Below, piece by piece: positions 1 to 8,214 of a stretch of 64,000 nucleotides of DNA. The position numbers and the translations under genes were made by a program. A model generated the notes under the pieces. The model had not been told where the DNA came from. It saw only the letters and a list, made by a program, of their open reading frames with translations, and did not search any database. Each line of letters opens with the position of its first letter. The first letter of the stretch is position 1. Origin of the DNA: Pelomonas sp963422775 (GTDB lineage: Bacteria > Pseudomonadota > Gammaproteobacteria > Burkholderiales > Burkholderiaceae_C); the NCBI GenBank assembly GCA_963422775.4, contig CAUJSJ030000184.1, positions 24,092 through 88,091 of the forward strand. The letters are read 5' to 3'.

Positions 1-1
1 C

Positions 2-952
2 GTCACGTCGACGCTGCTCATGCTGCTGATCATCGTGCCCGTGATCGCGCTGACGCTGTTCTTTGCCTACCGTTATCGCCAGTCCAACACCGAGGCGACC
101 TATGCGCCGGACTGGGACCATTCCACGCGGCTGGAGCTGGTCATCTGGGGCGCGCCGCTGCTCATCATCATCGCGCTGGGCGCCATCACCTGGATCAGCA
201 CGCACAAGCTCGATCCCTTCCGCCCGCTGGACCGCATCGCCGAGGACAGGCCGCTGGCCGCCGGCGTGAAGCCGCTGGAGGTCTACGCCGTCGCGATGGA
301 CTGGAAGTGGCTGTTCATCTATCCCGAGCAGGGCATCGCGACCGTCAACGAGCTCGCCGCTCCCGTGGATCGCCCGATTCACTTTCGGTTCACGTCCACG
401 ACGGTGATGAACACCTTCTACGTGCCCGCGCTGGCCGGCATGATCTACACGATGCCAGGCATGGAGACCCAACTGCACGCCGTCATCAACAAGGCCGGCG
501 TCTACGACGGCTTGTCCGCCCACTACAGCGGCGCCGGCTTCTCGGACATGCGCTTCAAGTTCCACGGCGTGTCCGACGAAGACTTCGCGCGCTGGGTCGA
601 CAGCAACAAGGCCGGCGGCAACACGCTGACGCGCGCCGACTACCTCAAGCTCGAACAGCCCAGCACCAAGGAACCCATCCGCCGCTTCGCCAGCGTCGAG
701 GCCGGCCTGTGGAGTGCCATCGTCGACCGCTGCGTGGACGGCAAGAAGATGTGTTCCAGCCAGATGATGGCCATCGACGCTGCCGGCGGCGCCGGCAAGG
801 GCGGCGTGGCCAGCACGATGCGCAGCACCTGGCGGGACTTTGACGGTGTCAGGCGGGAGCGCCGCGTCGTGGCGGCTTTGTGCACGCCGACCAACCCGCT
901 GGGCCTGCCCATCGAGATCGCCGACGCCTCGGCGGTCGTGCAGAAGAACTGA
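2..952 (+). CDS. cyoA: Cytochrome bo-type ubiquinol oxidase subunit II (5' end cut by window)
   Basis: Subunit II of the heme-copper quinol oxidase that reduces oxygen in the inner membrane. The reading frame is open to base 2, so the true start and the lipoprotein signal lie upstream; about 316 codons are visible, close to a full CyoA. Two membrane helices lie near the visible N-terminus (IIVPVIALTLFFAYRYR and LLIIIALGAITWI), followed by the CyoA signature ATYAPDW..HS between them and a periplasmic cupredoxin domain. The region around HYSGAGFSDMRF lacks the cysteine and histidine CuA ligands of cytochrome c oxidase subunit II, which supports a quinol rather than a cytochrome c substrate. First gene of a cyoABCD-SURF1-regBA run. 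Confidence 0.93.
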   Translation, partial: VTSTLLMLLIIVPVIALTLFFAYRYRQSNTEATYAPDWDHSTRLELVIWGAPLLIIIALGAITWISTHKLDPFRPLDRIAEDRPLAAGVKPLEVYAVAMDWKWLFIYPEQGIATVNELAAPVDRPIHFRFTSTTVMNTFYVPALAGMIYTMPGMETQLHAVINKAGVYDGLSAHYSGAGFSDMRFKFHGVSDEDFARWVDSNKAGGNTLTRADYLKLEQPSTKEPIRRFASVEAGLWSAIVDRCVDGKKMCSSQMMAIDAAGGAGKGGVASTMRSTWRDFDGVRRERRVVAALCTPTNPLGLPIEIADASAVVQKN

Positions 953-961
953 GATCGACCG

Positions 962-2986
962 ATGTCCAATCCCGTCGTTGCCCAACACCAGACGCTCGAC
1001 CAACTGCACCCCATCCTCGGCCGCCTCGGCTGGGAGGCGCTGCCGCTGCACGAGCCGATCCTCATTGCCACCTTCATCGCTGTCGCGTTGGGTGGTGCGA
1101 TGGTGTTCGCGCTGATCACCAAGTTCCGCCTCTGGGGCCATCTGTGGCGTGACTGGATCACCAGCATCGACCACAAGAAGATCGGCATCATGTACATCAT
1201 CCTGGGCATCGTGATGCTGCTGCGCGGCTTCGCGGACGCGCTGATGATGCGCGCCCACCAGGCCATGGCCTTTGCCGACAACGCCGGCTTCCTGCCGCCG
1301 CACCACTACGACCAGGTGTTCACGGCCCACGGCGTCATCATGATCTTCTTCGTCGCGATGCCCTTCGTGACCGGGTTCATGAATTACGTCGTGCCGCTGC
1401 AGATCGGCGCGCGCGACGTGGCCTTCCCCTTCCTGAACAACTTCAGCTTTTGGATGACGGCCGGCGGCGCCGTGCTGGTCATGCTGTCGCTGTTCATCGG
1501 CGAGTTCGCCAAGACCGGCTGGCTGGCCTACCCGCCGCTGTCGGGCATCCTGGCCAGCCCCGACGTGGGGGTGGACTACTACCTCTGGTCACTGCAGATC
1601 GCGGGGGTGGGCACGACGCTGTCGGGCATCAACCTGATCGCGACCATCATCAAGATGCGCGCTCCGGGCATGACGATGATGAAGATGCCCGTCTTCACGT
1701 GGACCTCGCTGTGCACCAACGTGCTCATCGTCGCGACCTTCCCCGTGCTGGCTGCGACTCTCGCGCTGCTGACGGCCGACCGCTACCTGGGCACCAACTT
1801 CTTCACGAACGACCTCGGCGGCAACGCCATGCTCTACGTGAACCTGATCTGGATCTGGGGCCACCCCGAGGTCTACATCCTGGTGTTGCCGGTGTTCGGC
1901 ATCTTCTCGGAAGTGGTGTCCACCTTCAGCCGCAAGAAGCTGTTCGGCTACGCGTCCATGGTCTATGCCACGGTCGTCATCACCATCCTGTCCTACCTCG
2001 TCTGGCTGCACCACTTCTTCACGATGGGCTCGGGCGCCAGCGTGAACAGCTTCTTCGGCATCACGACGATGATCATCTCGATCCCGACGGGCGCCAAGAT
2101 CTTTAACTGGCTGTTCACCATGTACCGCGGCCGCATCAAGTTCGAGGTGCCGATGCTGTGGACGGTGGGCTTCATGGTCACCTTCAGCATCGGCGGCATG
2201 ACCGGCGTGCTGCTCGCCGTGCCCGCGGCCGACTTCGTGCTGCACAACAGCTTGTTCCTCATCGCCCACTTCCACAACGTCATCATCGGCGGCGTGGTGT
2301 TCGGCGTGTTCGCCGGCATCAACTACTGGTTCCCCAAGGCCTTCGGCTTCCGGCTGGACGCGTTCTGGGGCAAGGTTTCCTTCTGGTGCTGGTTCATCGG
2401 CTTCTGGGTCGCGTTCACGCCGCTGTACGTGCTGGGCCTGATGGGCATCACGCGCCGCGTCAGCCACTTCGACGACATGACGTTGCAGCCCTACTTCGTC
2501 GTTGCCGCCATGGGCGCAGGCATCGTGGCGCTGGGCATCGGCGCCTTCCTGATCCAGATCGCCGTCAGCATCTGGCGCCGCAAGGAGTTGCGCGACACCA
2601 CCGGCGACATCTGGGGTGGCCGCACGCTGGAATGGTCCACGTCGTCGCCGCCGCCGGACTACAACTTCGCCTTCACGCCCGTCGCCCACGAGATGGACGC
2701 CTGGTACGACATGAAGCAGCGCGGCGCCGAGCGGCCGCTGAAGGGCTTCGTGTCCATTCACATGCCGAAGAACACGGGGGCCGGCTTCATCATCGCGATG
2801 CTCGCCACCGCCATGGGCTTTGCGCTGATCTGGCATATGTACTGGATCGCCGCGGCGACCTTCGCGGCCACCGTCATCGCCGCCATCGTCCACACCTTCA
2901 ACTACGACCGCGATTACCACATCGAGGCCGATGCCGTCACGCTGGCCGAGGACGAGCGCACCCGCGCCCTCGCAGCGCTGGCCTGA
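962..2986 (+). CDS. cyoB: Cytochrome bo-type ubiquinol oxidase subunit I
   Basis: Catalytic 674-residue subunit with about 15 membrane helices; carries the low-spin heme and the heme-CuB oxygen site. Metal ligands are visible: His in VFTAHGVIMIFF, the WGHPEVY motif with the His-Tyr pair of the CuB site, HH in WLHHFFTMG, and the HFHNVIIGG double-His heme ligands. The length matches the CyoB family, which is longer than CoxA. It starts 9 bases after the cyoA stop, so the two are co-transcribed. Confidence 0.96.
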   Translation: MSNPVVAQHQTLDQLHPILGRLGWEALPLHEPILIATFIAVALGGAMVFALITKFRLWGHLWRDWITSIDHKKIGIMYIILGIVMLLRGFADALMMRAHQAMAFADNAGFLPPHHYDQVFTAHGVIMIFFVAMPFVTGFMNYVVPLQIGARDVAFPFLNNFSFWMTAGGAVLVMLSLFIGEFAKTGWLAYPPLSGILASPDVGVDYYLWSLQIAGVGTTLSGINLIATIIKMRAPGMTMMKMPVFTWTSLCTNVLIVATFPVLAATLALLTADRYLGTNFFTNDLGGNAMLYVNLIWIWGHPEVYILVLPVFGIFSEVVSTFSRKKLFGYASMVYATVVITILSYLVWLHHFFTMGSGASVNSFFGITTMIISIPTGAKIFNWLFTMYRGRIKFEVPMLWTVGFMVTFSIGGMTGVLLAVPAADFVLHNSLFLIAHFHNVIIGGVVFGVFAGINYWFPKAFGFRLDAFWGKVSFWCWFIGFWVAFTPLYVLGLMGITRRVSHFDDMTLQPYFVVAAMGAGIVALGIGAFLIQIAVSIWRRKELRDTTGDIWGGRTLEWSTSSPPPDYNFAFTPVAHEMDAWYDMKQRGAERPLKGFVSIHMPKNTGAGFIIAMLATAMGFALIWHMYWIAAATFAATVIAAIVHTFNYDRDYHIEADAVTLAEDERTRALAALA

Positions 2987-3000
2987 ACGGAAACCAAGCC

Positions 3001-3633
3001 ATGTCCGTGTCTCTGACCGCCCAACCTGACGGCGCGCCGGTCGCTCCGGTGCGTTTCTACGACGCCGGCGACCACCACCCGCCCAACAGCACCATGCTGG
3101 GCTTCTGGCTCTACCTGATGAGCGACTGCCTCATCTTCGCGGTGCTGTTCGCCGTCTACGCCGTGCTGGGCCGCAACTACGCAGCCGGCCCGTCGGGCGC
3201 CGACCTGTTCGACCTGCCGTTGGTGGCCGTCAACACCGCACTGCTGCTGTTCTCGTCCATCACCTACGGCTTCGCGATGATCGCCGTGCAGGCCCGCCGC
3301 AAGGGCCAGGTGCTGGCCTGGCTGGCCATCACGGGCCTGTTCGGTCTGGGCTTCCTGGGCATCGAGCTCTACGAGTTCCACCACCTCATCCACGAGGGCG
3401 CGGGCCCAGGCCGCAGCGCCTTCCTGTCCAGCTTCTTCACGCTGGTGGGCACGCACGGCCTGCACGTCACCTTCGGCTGCATCTGGTTGGTCACGCTGAT
3501 GGTCCAGGTGAACAAGCTCGGCCTCACGCCCGCCAACCGCCGCCGACTGATGTGTCTGTCGATGTTCTGGCACTTCCTGGACGTCGTCTGGATCGGCGTC
3601 TTCACCTTCGTCTACCTGATGGGAGTGCTGTGA
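3001..3633 (+). CDS. cyoC: Cytochrome bo-type ubiquinol oxidase subunit III
   Basis: A 210-residue membrane protein with five predicted helices, the typical short subunit III of quinol oxidases. Family features are the N-terminal LGFWLYLMSDCLIFAVLF, the ELYEFHHLIHEG loop and the FFTLVGTHGLHVTFG helix. The ATG at 3001 follows the cyoB stop by 14 bases. A longer in-frame opening exists upstream, but it lies inside cyoB and carries no CyoC homology. The stop overlaps the cyoD start (TGATG). Confidence 0.95.
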   Translation: MSVSLTAQPDGAPVAPVRFYDAGDHHPPNSTMLGFWLYLMSDCLIFAVLFAVYAVLGRNYAAGPSGADLFDLPLVAVNTALLLFSSITYGFAMIAVQARRKGQVLAWLAITGLFGLGFLGIELYEFHHLIHEGAGPGRSAFLSSFFTLVGTHGLHVTFGCIWLVTLMVQVNKLGLTPANRRRLMCLSMFWHFLDVVWIGVFTFVYLMGVL

Positions 3634-4037
3634 TGGCAGGCCACGCTCACGCTCACGATGCACACGGTCACGGCCACGACGACCACCTCGACGGCGAAGC
3701 CGACTTCCACGTCAGCTACAAGGGCTACGCCACCGGCTTCATCCTGTCGGTCATCCTGACGGCCATTCCCTTCTGGCTCGTCATGGCCAAGGTGCTGCCC
3801 TCGCCGAAGCTCACCGGCTTCGTCATCCTCGGCTTCGCGGCCGTGCAGATGGTGGTGCACATGCTGTACTTCCTGCACATGAACGCCAAGGTCGAGCAGG
3901 GCTGGTCGCTGCTGGCGCTGCTGTTCACGGCGGCGCTGGTGGTCATCATGCTGGCCGGCTCGGTCTGGGTCATGTATCACATGAACGCCAACATGATGCC
4001 GACGCCCGACCCCGCCGCGATGCGCAACATGCCTTGA
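3633..4037 (+). CDS. cyoD: Cytochrome bo-type ubiquinol oxidase subunit IV
   Basis: A 134-residue small subunit with three membrane helices (GFILSVILTAIPFWLVM, GFVILGFAAVQMVVHMLYFL, LLALLFTAALVVIMLAGSVW), thought to help assemble the CuB site. The start ATG overlaps the cyoC stop by one base. The cytoplasmic N-terminus is strongly histidine-rich (AHAHDAHGHGHDDH and following), a possible metal-binding tail; its role is not established. No cyoE (heme O synthase) follows; a SURF1-type gene takes that place. Confidence 0.93.
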   Translation: MAGHAHAHDAHGHGHDDHLDGEADFHVSYKGYATGFILSVILTAIPFWLVMAKVLPSPKLTGFVILGFAAVQMVVHMLYFLHMNAKVEQGWSLLALLFTAALVVIMLAGSVWVMYHMNANMMPTPDPAAMRNMP

Positions 4038-4738
4038 TGAATCGCGCCGCACGCGTCGTACTCATCGTCGCTGCGGCGCTGGCCAGCGTGGGTTTCACTG
4101 CGCTTTCCGTTTGGCAGTTTCAGCGCCTGGGCTGGAAAGAAGACCTCATCGCCCGCGTCGAGCAGCGGCTGCGCGCTGAACCGGTCGCACCGCCGCTGGC
4201 TGAAGTTTCCAAAGCCGATGAATACCGTCGCCTGCGGCTGCGTGGCCGCTTCGAGCCCCGTGAGGTGCTGGTGCAGGCCACGACCGAACTCGGCGGCGGC
4301 CACTGGGTGATGGCCCCGCTGCGGCTGGACGACGGCAGCACCATCCTCGTCAACCGTGGTTTCGTGCCGCCCGAGCAGCGCGCGCCTGAGCAGCACGCTG
4401 CGCCCCCTGGCCCGGTCGAGCTGATCGGCCTGCTGCGCCTGACCGAGACCACCGGCGGCCCTGTACGCCAGAACGTGCCCGCCGAGGGCCGCTGGTACTC
4501 GCGCGACGTCGCCGGCATCGCCACGCAGCTCCAACTCACCGGCGCGGTCGCCCGCTTCTTCGTCGACGAGTCCGCCGACCCCGCCCAGCCGCGCCGCTGG
4601 CCGCGCCCAGGCTTGACGGTGGTGCGCTTCGCCAACAATCACGCCGTCTACGCCATCACCTGGCTGGCGCTTGCGGCCATGGCCGCTGCTGCTGCGGTCT
4701 ATCTGGTCCGCGACGAGCGCCGGCGCGTCCCGTCTTGA
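4037..4738 (+). CDS. SURF1-family oxidase assembly protein
   Basis: SURF1 proteins help insert heme into heme-copper oxidases. The 233-residue product shows the family layout: N-terminal membrane helix (VVLIVAAALASVGFTALSVWQFQRLGWK), the conserved region YRRLRLRGRFEP, the NRGFVP motif (about residues 111-116), and a C-terminal helix (YAITWLALAAMAAAAAVYLV). The ATG at 4037 overlaps the cyoD stop; an in-frame TTG one codon upstream is less likely. Its place directly behind cyoD suggests it serves this quinol oxidase, as in some proteobacteria where SURF1 copies accompany cyo rather than cox operons. Confidence 0.88.
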   Translation: MNRAARVVLIVAAALASVGFTALSVWQFQRLGWKEDLIARVEQRLRAEPVAPPLAEVSKADEYRRLRLRGRFEPREVLVQATTELGGGHWVMAPLRLDDGSTILVNRGFVPPEQRAPEQHAAPPGPVELIGLLRLTETTGGPVRQNVPAEGRWYSRDVAGIATQLQLTGAVARFFVDESADPAQPRRWPRPGLTVVRFANNHAVYAITWLALAAMAAAAAVYLVRDERRRVPS

Positions 4739-6075
4739 ACACCACGCCGCTGCCGATCACCGCCGAAGCCGTTGCCGTCGCGCCCGAGCGCCGCGCCGGC
4801 CGCGCCAACCTGCGCCAGCTCATTGAGCTGCGCTGGCTGGCCGTCGTCGGCCAGCTCGCCACCGTGCTGGTCGTGCACGTTGGCCTCGCCATCGCGCTGC
4901 CCTGGGCCGAGATGCTGAGCCTGCTCGGCATCCTGGTCGTCTTCAACCTCTTCAGCATCTGGCGCAGTAAGCTCACGCAGCCGGTGTCGCAGATCGAGCT
5001 CTGCATCGCGCTGCTGGTGGACGTCGGCGTGTTGACGGGCCAGCTCTATCTGGCCGGCGGCAGCGACAACCCCTTCATCTACCTCTACCTGCTGCAGGTC
5101 GCCGTGGCCTCGGTGCTGCTGCGGCCGGCCTTCTTGATGGCCGTCATGTTCAGCGCGGTGTCGGGCTTCGTGCTGTTGACGCAATGGCACCGGCCGCTGC
5201 TGCTGGACGCCACCTCGCCGACGACGCTGTCCCCCAACTACCTGGGCGGCCTGCTGCTGTGCTTCCTGCTGAACGTGGCGCTGCTCAGCGTCTTCATCGT
5301 CCGCATCAACCGCAACCTGCGCCAGCGCGACGCCGAGCTGGCCGAACTGCAGCAGCGCGCGGCCGAGGAGGTGCACATCGTGCGCATGGGCTTGCTGGCC
5401 AGCGGTGCGGCGCATGAGCTGGGCACACCGCTGGCCACGCTCAGCGTCATCCTCGGCGACTGGGCCCACATGGCACCCTTCGCCGCCGAGCCCGAGCTGC
5501 GCGACGAGATCGAGGAGATGCAACGCCAGATCCTGCGTTGCAAGGCCATCGTGACGGGCATCCTGATGTCGGCCGGCGAGATGCGCGGCGAGGCACCCGA
5601 GCTGACCCGCCTGCAGACCTTCATCGACCGACTGGCCGCCCACTGGCGCGCTGCCCATCCGCAGGCCCCGCTGGCCCTGCGCTGCGAAAACCTGCCCGAG
5701 GTGGAGATCATTTCGGACACCGCGCTGCAGCAGGTCATCGCCAACCTGCTGGACAACGCGTCCGAGGCTGCGCCGGGCGCCGCGCTCACGCTGGTGGCAG
5801 CCTGCCCGGACGAGGACACGCTGTGCTTGAGCGTGCTCGACGACGGCCCGGGTTTCAGCGCCGAGATGCTGGCGCACTTCGGCAACCCCTATCAAAGCAG
5901 CAAGGGCCAGCCGGGCCGCGGCATGGGCATCTTCCTGTCGGTCAACGTCGCGCGCACGCTGGGCGGGCGGCTGCAGGCGCGCAACCGCGAGGCCGGCGGC
6001 GCTGAAGTGGTGTTGACTCTGCCCCTGGCCTCCTTGCTGCCGCGACAATCCGCGCCAGATGCCCGTCACCGCTGA
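4735..6075 (+). CDS. regB: Redox-sensing histidine kinase, RegB/PrrB/ActS family
   Basis: A 446-residue membrane sensor kinase of the global redox system RegBA. Several membrane helices fill residues 30-190. The loop GGSDNPF (about 108-114) matches the GGXXNPF heptapeptide tied to quinone sensing in RegB. The H-box AAHELGTPLATL has the phospho-His near residue 227, a cysteine in RCKAIV downstream lies where RegB proteins carry a redox-active Cys (inferred), and the N-box NLLDNASEA and glycine boxes follow. The only start consistent with the homology is TTG at 4735, overlapping the SURF1 stop (TTGA). Placement right behind a quinol oxidase fits a sensor of the quinone pool. Confidence 0.9.
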   Translation: MNTTPLPITAEAVAVAPERRAGRANLRQLIELRWLAVVGQLATVLVVHVGLAIALPWAEMLSLLGILVVFNLFSIWRSKLTQPVSQIELCIALLVDVGVLTGQLYLAGGSDNPFIYLYLLQVAVASVLLRPAFLMAVMFSAVSGFVLLTQWHRPLLLDATSPTTLSPNYLGGLLLCFLLNVALLSVFIVRINRNLRQRDAELAELQQRAAEEVHIVRMGLLASGAAHELGTPLATLSVILGDWAHMAPFAAEPELRDEIEEMQRQILRCKAIVTGILMSAGEMRGEAPELTRLQTFIDRLAAHWRAAHPQAPLALRCENLPEVEIISDTALQQVIANLLDNASEAAPGAALTLVAACPDEDTLCLSVLDDGPGFSAEMLAHFGNPYQSSKGQPGRGMGIFLSVNVARTLGGRLQARNREAGGAEVVLTLPLASLLPRQSAPDARHR

Positions 6076-6622
6076 AGAAGATCGTTTCCTGCTGATCGTC
6101 GAAGACGACGACAGCTTTGCCCGCACGCTGACCCGCTCCTTCGAGCGCCGCGGCTGGCGTGTCGTCCGCGCCACCGGCCTGGACGACATGAAGGCGCTGC
6201 TCGACGGCCTGCCCGAGGACGAGGAACTGGGCCACGCCGTGGTCGACCTCAAGCTCGCTGGCGGCGCCTCGGGCCTGAGCTGCGTGCAGCACCTGCATGG
6301 CTGGGACCCGGAAGTGCTGATCGTCGTGCTGACCGGCTACGCCAGCATCGCCACCGCCGTGGAAGCCATCAAGCTCGGTGCCTGCCACTACCTCGCCAAG
6401 CCGGCCAACACCGACGACATCGAGGCCGCGTTCGCGCGCAAGCAGGGCGATGCCGAGGTCGAGGTGACCGAGCGCCAGACCGCGTCCATCAAGACGCTGG
6501 AGTGGGAGCGCATCCACGAGGTGCTGGCCGAGACCGACTTCAACATCAGCGAGACCGCCCGGCGGCTGGGCATGCACCGGCGCACGCTGGCGCGCAAGCT
6601 CGAGAAGCAGCGCATCAAGTGA
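6059..6622 (+). CDS. regA: Response regulator, RegA/PrrA/ActR family
   Basis: Partner of the RegB-type kinase; overlaps its 3' end by 17 bases. The 187 residues comprise a receiver domain (acidic pocket LLIVEDDDSF, phospho-acceptor Asp in HAVVDLKLAGG, Thr in VVLTGYAS, Lys in YLAKPAN) and a Fis-type helix-turn-helix (NISETARRLGMHRRTLARKL) that is nearly invariant in RegA proteins. Longer than many RegA because of the linker KQGDAEVEVTERQTASIK. The stop overlaps the convergent FAD oxidase gene by 8 bases, so no separate terminator lies between them. Confidence 0.92.
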   Translation: MPVTAEEDRFLLIVEDDDSFARTLTRSFERRGWRVVRATGLDDMKALLDGLPEDEELGHAVVDLKLAGGASGLSCVQHLHGWDPEVLIVVLTGYASIATAVEAIKLGACHYLAKPANTDDIEAAFARKQGDAEVEVTERQTASIKTLEWERIHEVLAETDFNISETARRLGMHRRTLARKLEKQRIK

Positions 6623-7907
6623 GCCGCTCCCTGAGCGCGTCCCGCAGCTCCGCCCAACTGTAGCTCGCCTGGGCCGCCAGCAGCCCGGCCTGGCCGAACA
6701 CCGGCGTCAACCCATACTGCTGCAGGGCAGCAGGCAGCTCCGCGCGGCCGCTGATGGCCTCGGCCAGCCACTCGCCGGCCACTGTCGTGGGCGCCACGCC
6801 GTGGCCGCCAAAGGCCTGCGCGAACCACAGGCCCGGTGCGAGCTGGCCGATCTGCGGCATCTTGTGCCGGGCATAGCTCATCAGGCCGCCCCAGGCATGC
6901 TCGATGCGCACCGCCGCCAGCTGCGGATAGACCTTCAGCAGGTCGGCCTGCAGCATCTGCGCAATGCGGGCCGGGTCGCGCTGCTGGATGGATATACGGC
7001 CGCCCCACAGCAGGCGGTGGTCGGCCAGCGCCCGGTAGTAGTCGAAGGCGAAACGGTTGTCGTAAAGCGCCGCGGGCGTGCGGATGGGCCGCAGCGCCGG
7101 CGGCAGAGGCTCGGTAGCGATGACATAGGTCGCGATCGGCAGGCGCGCGGCCGTCAAGGCCGGCAGCACGGTCTTCAGGTAGGCGCCGCCCGCCACGACG
7201 ACCTGGGCCGCGCGGATCGAGGCTTCCTGCGCGGTGCGCAACACGAAGCCGCCCGCAGGCAGGCGGTCGATGCTCATCACGGCACTGTGCTCATGCACCC
7301 GGCCGCCGGCCTGCTCGATGACGCGAGCCAGCCCCAGCGCGTACTTGAGCGGATGGAAATGAAAGGCGTCGCGCTCCAGCAGCGCGCCGCCATAACGCTC
7401 CGTGTCCAGCCACTGCCGCACCTGCGCGGGTTCGATCTCGTCCCAGACGACGCCGAAGTTCTCGCGCAGCCAGCGCGCCTGGCCGCGCAACTGGCGCTCG
7501 GCCCGCAGGCTGTGCCTGAACCAGTTGAGCAGCAGCGCGCCGCCTTCCACGCGATCACAGGCGATGGCATGGCGCTCGATGCGCGACCGGATCAGCGCGA
7601 CGGCCTCGCGGCTGTGGGCATAGAACTCGCGCGCCTGCGCAGGCCCCAAGTCGCTCACCAGGTCCGCCGCGTCGCGGCTGTAGCCGCCGAACACGAAGCC
7701 ACCATTGCGGCCGGATGCGCCATGGCCGATGGTCTGCGCCTCCAGCACCGCGACGCTGGCGACGCCACGCTCCTGCAGTCCGCGCGCGGTGGCCAGCCCT
7801 GCGAAGCCGCCGCCCAGCACGGCCACTTCCACGCTGCCGGACGAATCAGCCAGCGGCGGGAAGGTCAGGGCGGGTGCGGTGTCGGCGTAGTAGGTCTGCG
7901 TCTGCAT
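6615..7907 (-). CDS. FAD-dependent oxidoreductase (PuuB-like, DAO family)
   Basis: A 430-residue flavoprotein of the D-amino acid oxidase fold. The dinucleotide-binding motif VAVLGGGFAGLATARGL sits at residues 27-43, the family motif GASGRNGGFVFGG follows near 63-75, and the C-terminal FAD-contacting part (FAQAFGGHGVAPTTVAGEW) is intact. The overall pattern resembles gamma-glutamylputrescine oxidase PuuB and other amine oxidases. No polyamine pathway genes are nearby, so the substrate is unknown. It converges on regA. Confidence 0.85.
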   Translation of the reverse strand: MQTQTYYADTAPALTFPPLADSSGSVEVAVLGGGFAGLATARGLQERGVASVAVLEAQTIGHGASGRNGGFVFGGYSRDAADLVSDLGPAQAREFYAHSREAVALIRSRIERHAIACDRVEGGALLLNWFRHSLRAERQLRGQARWLRENFGVVWDEIEPAQVRQWLDTERYGGALLERDAFHFHPLKYALGLARVIEQAGGRVHEHSAVMSIDRLPAGGFVLRTAQEASIRAAQVVVAGGAYLKTVLPALTAARLPIATYVIATEPLPPALRPIRTPAALYDNRFAFDYYRALADHRLLWGGRISIQQRDPARIAQMLQADLLKVYPQLAAVRIEHAWGGLMSYARHKMPQIGQLAPGLWFAQAFGGHGVAPTTVAGEWLAEAISGRAELPAALQQYGLTPVFGQAGLLAAQASYSWAELRDALRERLT

Positions 7908-8125
7908 GCGCTGGCAGCGGGCTGAGGGCGGCTGAACCCAATGTAGCTTCGGGGGGGCGCTGTCCGCGCCCGACGCGGGCCGTTGTTCGGGGCCAAAACT
8001 TCTGCAATCGACTCGGCGTCCGACGCGCGAGGGGGGCGGCAGAGCTCAGTACTGCCAGCTCTTTCGACGGACCGCGTTGCAGCGGGTGCGGTCACTCGCA
8101 GCGGAGGACTGGGTTACGGTACGTT

Positions 8126-8146
8126 GCCGATTCTGTTGAAAAACTC
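8126..8146 (+). repeat. Left terminal inverted repeat of the IS
   Basis: Reads GCCGATTCTGTTGAAAAACT and one more base. Pairs with 9720-9740 with four mismatches; both outer ends begin with GC. Confidence 0.72.
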
Positions 8147-8214
8147 CCCGCCCAATCTGACCTGTTATTCGCACAATTAGTGCGTTAGCGGTTCTAATCT
8201 TGGAGGGCGCCGAG

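Noticed and set aside
4699..6252. Long minus-strand open frame opposite regB
   Set aside because: Composition (Gln/His/Arg-rich) is typical of antisense of high-GC genes; the plus strand encodes a clear RegB kinase.
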